Shown in pieces: positions 14,998-19,502 of a stretch of 19,502 nucleotides of DNA. The translations under genes and the position numbers were made by a program. This stretch comes from Hyphomicrobiales bacterium (GTDB taxonomy: Bacteria > Pseudomonadota > Alphaproteobacteria > Rhizobiales > Xanthobacteraceae), in assembly GCA_017304505.1 (NCBI GenBank), contig JAFKKQ010000244.1, positions 1 through 19,502 of the forward strand. The letters are read 5' to 3'. Below the pieces are notes generated by a model. It searched no databases and had not been told where the DNA came from. It was given only the letters and a program-made list of their open reading frames with translations. Positions within the stretch are counted from its first letter, which is position 1. Each line of letters begins with the position of its first letter.

Positions 14998-17282
14998 CGG
15001 CCTCTTTTACCATAGCGTTTCTTCGGTGGGCGCTCATGTTTTGTCTTGCCCGGCCGGTTCGAGACGCGACGCTGCGCGCCGGTCACGATCCGCCCTTCGG
15101 AGAGGAGTTCGAAGCGGAGCGCGCCGGCCACCGGCGCGGCCTCGACCAGAGTTACCGTCACACGATCGCCGAGGCGATGAGTCTCGCCCGAATGGCTGCC
15201 GACCATCGCGTGCATGGCCTCCTCATAGCGGAAGAATTCATGGCCGATGGTGCGGGCCGGCACAAAGCCGTCGGCGCCGGTGCCGTCGAGCTTGATGAAC
15301 AGGCCGGCGCGGGTGACGCCGGAGATGCGCCCCTCGAAGGTCGCGCCGATCCGGTCGGACAGGAAATGCGCGATCAGGCGGTCGTTGGTTTCCCGTTCGG
15401 CCTTCATCGCGCGCCGTTCTGCGGCGGAAATCTGCGCGCCGATTTCGGTCAGCGCGGCGACATCCTGGCTTTCCGGCAGACCGTCGTCGCCGAACCCCCG
15501 GGCGCGGATCAGCCCGCGATGCACGATCAGGTCGGCATAGCGGCGGATCGGCGAGGTGAAGTGTGCGTAGCGGCGCAGGTTCAAGCCGAAGTGGCCGTAG
15601 TTCTCGGCGGCATATTCGGCCTGGGCCTGCGAGCGCAGCACCACCTCGTTCACCAGCGTCTCGATATCGGTGCCGCGGACGCGGTCGAGGATACGATTGA
15701 ATTGCTCCGCCCGCAGCGCGCCGCCCTTGGGCAGCGAGATGTGCAGCGTTTCGAGAAACTGCCGGAGCGCCTCGATCTTCTCCAGCGACGGTTCGTCGTG
15801 AACGCGATAGACCAGCGGGACGCGGGCCTTCTCGAGCGTTTCGGCCGCGGCGACATTGGCGAGGATCATGAATTCTTCGATCAGCCGATGCGATTCCAGC
15901 CGTTCCGGCGTAATGACACGATCCACGGTGCCGTCGGCCTTGAGCATGATCTTGCGTTCGGGCAAATCCAGGTCGAGTGGGCCACGCGCATCACGTGCGC
16001 GCTTGAGCGCTTCATAGGCGTCGTAAAGCGGCCTGAGCACCGCATCGAGCAGCGGCCCGGTGTCCTCGTCGGTACGGCCGCCGACGGCAGCCTGCGCCTG
16101 CTGATAGTTGAGCTTGGCCGCCGATTTCATCAGCACGCGGTGAAACGTATGCGAGTGCTTGCGGCCGTCCTTGCCGATGACCATCCGCACTGCCAGCGCC
16201 GCGCGATCTTCGCCCGCGCGCAGCGAGCACAGATTGTTTGAGATGCGCTCCGGCAGCATCGGCACGACGCGATCGGGGAAATAGACCGAGTTGCCGCGTT
16301 TCAGCGCCTCGCGGTCGAGCGCCGAGCCCGGCCGCACGTAATGTGCAACATCGGCGATGGCGACCGTCAGGATGTGCCCGCCGGGATTGGCAGGATCGGG
16401 GTCGGGTGCCGCGTGCACGGCGTCGTCGTGATCCTTGGCGTCGAGAGGGTCGATGGTGACGAGGGGAAGCCTGCGCCAGTCTTCGCGGCCCGCGAGCCCG
16501 ACAGGTTGCGCGGCATGCGCCTCGGCTTCGGCGGCGACCGGGAACACGTGCGGGATGTCGTGGGCATGGATCGCGATGATGCTGACCGCGCGTTCGCTCT
16601 TGATCGAGCCGAGCCGCTCCTCGACGCGCGCGGTCGGCATGCCGAGCCGGCTGTGGCGTTGCACGCTGACCGCAATCAGGTCGCCGTCCTGCGCGTCCTT
16701 GGTTGCATCGCGCGGAATGGCAAGCTCGCGGCCGAGCTGTTTCTTGTCGATCGGCACCAGCCTGCCGCCGCCAGATGGCAGTCCACGGAAGATGCCGAGC
16801 GCGCGGACCTTGGCCTTGTCGATGATCTTGATGACGCGGCCGCTGTAGGCGGCTTCGCCGCCGGCCGCGTCTTCGCCGGTTTCTTCGACGCGCAGCAGCG
16901 CACGGTCGCCGACGCCGGCAACCTCGTGCGGCCGTGCCTTGCGTGGGGTTGCTATACGGATCGTGGGGACCGCCCCGCGAGTTTCGGTGTCCCACTCTGT
17001 CGGTGTGGCGATGAGTTCGCCGTCGCGGTCGCGGCCGGTGATGTCGGCCAACGTCACCGAGGGGAGCGCACCGGGGTGAAGCAGCTTCTTGCGCCGGGAT
17101 TCAATGTGGCCGTCATCGGCCAGTTCACGCAGAACGCGCTTGAGTTCGGCGCGACGTTCGTTTTTCAAGTTGAAGGCGCGTGCGATTTCTCGGACTCCGG
17201 CCTTGCCGGGCTTGTCGCCGATGAAGGCGAGGATTTCTTCCTTCGTGGGGAAGGGGGATGCTGTGGGTTTGTATTGAGCCAA
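14994..17282 (-). CDS. rnr: Ribonuclease R (RNase II/RNB family)
   Basis: 3'-5' exoribonuclease that degrades structured RNA. With the TTG at 17282 the protein has 762 residues: an N-terminal helix-turn-helix (TKEEILAFIGDKPGKAGVRE, roughly 12-60), cold-shock-like domains, the RNB domain with the acid cluster Asp278, Asp284, Asp286, Asp287 in IDPLDAKDHDDA, and an S1 domain around 645-730. A basic tail follows (KTKHERPPKKRYGKRGR). The frame is open to an ATG at 17429, which would add 49 Arg-rich residues without family resemblance, and neither start has a good ribosome-binding site; I prefer TTG. It lies downstream of topA (210-bp gap) and overlaps the NUDIX gene. A CTAGAT motif upstream may be a -10 box. 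Confidence 0.93.
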   Translation of the reverse strand: MAQYKPTASPFPTKEEILAFIGDKPGKAGVREIARAFNLKNERRAELKRVLRELADDGHIESRRKKLLHPGALPSVTLADITGRDRDGELIATPTEWDTETRGAVPTIRIATPRKARPHEVAGVGDRALLRVEETGEDAAGGEAAYSGRVIKIIDKAKVRALGIFRGLPSGGGRLVPIDKKQLGRELAIPRDATKDAQDGDLIAVSVQRHSRLGMPTARVEERLGSIKSERAVSIIAIHAHDIPHVFPVAAEAEAHAAQPVGLAGREDWRRLPLVTIDPLDAKDHDDAVHAAPDPDPANPGGHILTVAIADVAHYVRPGSALDREALKRGNSVYFPDRVVPMLPERISNNLCSLRAGEDRAALAVRMVIGKDGRKHSHTFHRVLMKSAAKLNYQQAQAAVGGRTDEDTGPLLDAVLRPLYDAYEALKRARDARGPLDLDLPERKIMLKADGTVDRVITPERLESHRLIEEFMILANVAAAETLEKARVPLVYRVHDEPSLEKIEALRQFLETLHISLPKGGALRAEQFNRILDRVRGTDIETLVNEVVLRSQAQAEYAAENYGHFGLNLRRYAHFTSPIRRYADLIVHRGLIRARGFGDDGLPESQDVAALTEIGAQISAAERRAMKAERETNDRLIAHFLSDRIGATFEGRISGVTRAGLFIKLDGTGADGFVPARTIGHEFFRYEEAMHAMVGSHSGETHRLGDRVTVTLVEAAPVAGALRFELLSEGRIVTGAQRRVSNRPGKTKHERPPKKRYGKRGR

Positions 17283-17439
17283 TGAGTGTCTCTGCGCCTG
17301 AAGGGCGCTGTCTATGAACGGAAATCTAGGGTTTGGCGGGCGGATTCGCCAGCGCGCCGAAGCGCGGTCTCGGCAGGCGCTGCGGTATGGCGCAACCTGT
17401 CCACGACGCGCCCGGCCTTGACCGGGCATCGATGACGCC

Positions 17440-17477
17440 GCTTGGCGGCGGATAGGCAGCTTGGCGGCGGATCGGCA
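17440..17477. repeat. Perfectly abutting 19-bp tandem duplication
   Basis: Copy 1 (17440-17458) and copy 2 (17459-17477) share GCTTGGCGGCGGATNGGCA, with one base different (A versus C). They lie in the 210-bp topA-rnr gap, 16 bp past the topA stop. The rest of that gap holds short GC hairpins (for example CGCGC with GCGCG at 17353-17366, a UUCG loop on the minus strand) but no clear T-run. Confidence 0.7.
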
Positions 17478-17492
17478 ACAGCGACGTGTTCG

Positions 17493-19502
17493 CTATTCGG
17501 CAGCGGTGGCCTTCTTCGATTTGCGGGGGGCTTTGGCCGCGCTCGCTGCTGCCCGTTTCTTCGGTTTGGTTGCAGCTTTGGTCGAACGCTTGGCTGTAGC
17601 CTTCGGCGCGGCTGCCTTCTTCGGTGTGTCGCCGCCGCGCGCCGGGCGCTTGCGGCGGGAGGTTGAGCCGCCGCCACGCTCGGCGCGCGCGTCAATCAGC
17701 GCCACCGCTTCATCAAGCGTGATGGTCTCGGGCGTCTTGTCATTCGGGAGATTGGCGTTGACGCCGTTGTGGCTGACATAGGGGCCATAACGTCCATTTT
17801 TGGCGACGATCATGCCGCCCTTCTGTGGATGCTCGCCGATCTGCTTGCCCGGATCGGCGCCGAAGCGACGGCCTTTGCCGGGATTGAGCTTCTTCTCCTC
17901 GATCAATGCCACCGCGCGATTGAGCCCGATGCTCAGGATGTCCTCGTCGGCCCCGATGTTGGCGTAGGTCTTGCCATGCTTGACGTAAGGCCCGAAGCGC
18001 CCGACGCCGCCGATGATGTCCTCGCCGTCGTCGGGATGCTTGCCGATGGTGCGGGGCAGGGCGAGAAGCCTGAGCGCGCGATCGAGGTCGATGTCGTCGG
18101 GTGAAACACCCTTCGGCAGGCTGGCCCGCTTGGGCTTGACGGCCTTGCCGTCCTCGTCCTTGGTCGCCTCGCCGAGTTGGAGATAGCTGCCGAACCGGCC
18201 CGAGCGCACGGTTACCTCGAGGCCCGTTTCGGGGTCCTCGCCGAGCTTGCGCATCCCGCCGCCGTTGCCGTCCGCGCCAACCGCAAGCTGACGCGTGTAA
18301 CGGCATTCGGGATAGTTGGTGCAGCCGATGAAACCGCCGAAACGCCCGAGCTTCAATCCGAGCCGCCCGGTGTGGCAGTTCGGGCATTCGCGCGGATCGC
18401 TGCCGTCGGCGCGTGGCGGGAACAGGTGCGGCTCCAGCACGGCGTCGAGCGCATCGATCACCTGGGCGACACGCAGATCCTTGATCTCGCCGACGGCGCC
18501 GGTGAAGTCGCGCCAGAAGTCGCGCAGCACGTCCTTCCACGGGATCTCGTTGTTGGAGATCTGGTCGAGTTGTTCTTCCAGATTGGCGGTGAAGTCGTAT
18601 TCGACGTAGCGCGCGAAGAAGTTCTCGAGGAACGCGGTCAGCACGCGCCCCTTGTCTTCGGGCATCAGGCGCTTCTTCTCCAGCCGCACGTAACCGCGGT
18701 CGCGCAGCACCTGCAGGATCGAGGCATAGGTCGACGGCCGGCCGATGCCGAGTTCTTCCATGCGCTTGACCAGCGAGGCTTCGGAGTAGCGTGGCGGCGG
18801 CTCGGTGAAGTGCTGGCTCGCGGCGATCTCGCGCTTGTCCAGCGCCTCTCCGGCCGACATCGACGGCAGACGGTTGGTGTCTTCTTCGTCGGACTTGTCG
18901 TCCTGATCCTCATTATAGAGTGTGAGGAAGCCGTCGAACTTCACCACCGTTCCGGTGGCGCGCAGCTCCAGCATCCGCGAGGCGACCTTGGCGACGATAT
19001 CGACCGTGGTGCGCTCGAGTTCCGCCGACTCCATCTGGCTTGCGATGGTGCGCAGCCAGACCAGCTCGTAGAGCTTGGCTTGGTCGGGCTCCAGCATCCG
19101 CTTCACGTCGCCCGGCCGGCGGGCAAGGTCGGTCGGGCGGATGGCCTCGTGCCGCATATACGTGATGAGGCCGACGGTTTCGCCGCCAATGTCGATGCCT
19201 TCGTAGAGGCGCTGCGCAAGGCGCATCGTATGCGCCGGCGCGAAGCCGAACTTGCGGCTCGCCTCCTGTTGCAGCGTCGAGGTCATGAACGGCGGATAGG
19301 GGTTGCGCCGGGCCGGCTTGGCTTCGACCGAGTTGACGGTGAAGGCGGCGGTGTCGAGCGCGCGCTTGAAATCCTCGGCCTCCTGGCCCGAGCCGATGTC
19401 GAGGCGCTGGATCTTCTTGCCGTCGGCGCCGACCAGGCGCGCCTCGAAAGTTTCGTTGCGCGGCGTCGCAAGCGTCGCGACCAGCGACCAGTATTCACGG
19501 GC
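17493..19502 (-). CDS. topA: DNA topoisomerase I (5' partial), with an in-frame gap at the active site
   Basis: Type IA topoisomerase that relaxes negative supercoils. The window holds the last 669 residues; the Toprim domain lies beyond base 19502. The visible part begins REYWSLVATL, then NPYPPFMTSTLQQEASRKFG and the active-site tract GLITYMR, with Tyr115 and Arg117 of the visible part equivalent to E. coli Tyr319/Arg321. It runs at once into HEAIRPTD (His118, E. coli His365). The roughly 43 residues that separate these in E. coli are absent, and the frame is kept. The GIGRPSTYASIL tract, one C4 zinc finger (CPNC...CTNYPEC), topoisomerase C-terminal repeats (GRFGPYVKHG, GRYGPYVSHNG) and a Lys/Ala-rich histone-like tail follow. 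rnr lies downstream. Gene identity is certain; whether the gap is real is not. Confidence 0.95.
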   Translation of the reverse strand, partial: AREYWSLVATLATPRNETFEARLVGADGKKIQRLDIGSGQEAEDFKRALDTAAFTVNSVEAKPARRNPYPPFMTSTLQQEASRKFGFAPAHTMRLAQRLYEGIDIGGETVGLITYMRHEAIRPTDLARRPGDVKRMLEPDQAKLYELVWLRTIASQMESAELERTTVDIVAKVASRMLELRATGTVVKFDGFLTLYNEDQDDKSDEEDTNRLPSMSAGEALDKREIAASQHFTEPPPRYSEASLVKRMEELGIGRPSTYASILQVLRDRGYVRLEKKRLMPEDKGRVLTAFLENFFARYVEYDFTANLEEQLDQISNNEIPWKDVLRDFWRDFTGAVGEIKDLRVAQVIDALDAVLEPHLFPPRADGSDPRECPNCHTGRLGLKLGRFGGFIGCTNYPECRYTRQLAVGADGNGGGMRKLGEDPETGLEVTVRSGRFGSYLQLGEATKDEDGKAVKPKRASLPKGVSPDDIDLDRALRLLALPRTIGKHPDDGEDIIGGVGRFGPYVKHGKTYANIGADEDILSIGLNRAVALIEEKKLNPGKGRRFGADPGKQIGEHPQKGGMIVAKNGRYGPYVSHNGVNANLPNDKTPETITLDEAVALIDARAERGGGSTSRRKRPARGGDTPKKAAAPKATAKRSTKAATKPKKRAAASAAKAPRKSKKATAAE

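Noticed and set aside
14991..16241. 416-codon plus-strand frame opposite rnr
   Set aside because: Antisense of the RNB/S1 coding region; the rnr protein is fully explained on the minus strand.

Overview
The window looks like a housekeeping stretch of an alphaproteobacterial chromosome, most likely Hyphomicrobiales and close to the Bradyrhizobium / Rhodopseudomonas / Afipia group. I infer this from the high G+C content, from the divK-pleD pair next to DUF3572-dinB and rpmG, from an EipB (DUF1849) gene, from a Pol IV with an N-terminal zinc ribbon, and from rhizobial-style -35 boxes (CTTGAC). I see no tRNA, rRNA, CRISPR array, insertion sequence or phage gene. The exact genus is not determined.

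Layout, left to right. (1) 1-2418: clpA, missing only its first few codons, followed by a hairpin terminator shared with the convergent MFS gene. (2) 2469-5790: a DHA2-type MFS exporter on the minus strand, divergent from an ArsR-type regulator that is followed by azlC-azlD (branched-chain amino-acid exporter pair). A 30-bp dyad lies in the divergent gap. (3) 5791-5887: a composite palindromic repeat that also seems to serve as a terminator. (4) 5880-8878, minus strand: ridA, a glycerophosphodiester phosphodiesterase, a DUF482/FemAB-like GNAT protein and a HIT protein, probably one transcription unit. (5) 9088-9963: eipB, a periplasmic envelope-integrity protein. (6) 9977-11550, minus: DUF3572-dinB, translationally overlapped. 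(7) 11889-13646: divK-pleD, the cell-polarity / c-di-GMP control pair. (8) 14004-14171, minus: rpmG (55 aa) with its own promoter and terminator. (9) 14251-19502, minus: topA, rnr and a NUDIX hydrolase, with rnr and NUDIX overlapping by ATGA. topA is cut by the window edge.

I did not find a convincing new multi-gene system. The strongest anomaly is in TopA. The conserved active-site tract reads T-Y-M-R directly into H-E-A-I-R-P, so about 43 residues that normally separate the catalytic Tyr/Arg from the catalytic His are missing, with the frame kept. Other points worth checking are an approximately 95-bp AT-rich island inside the DUF482 gene, the dyad between the MFS and ArsR genes, an orphan terminator-like hairpin upstream of divK, and a perfectly abutting 19-bp tandem repeat between topA and rnr.
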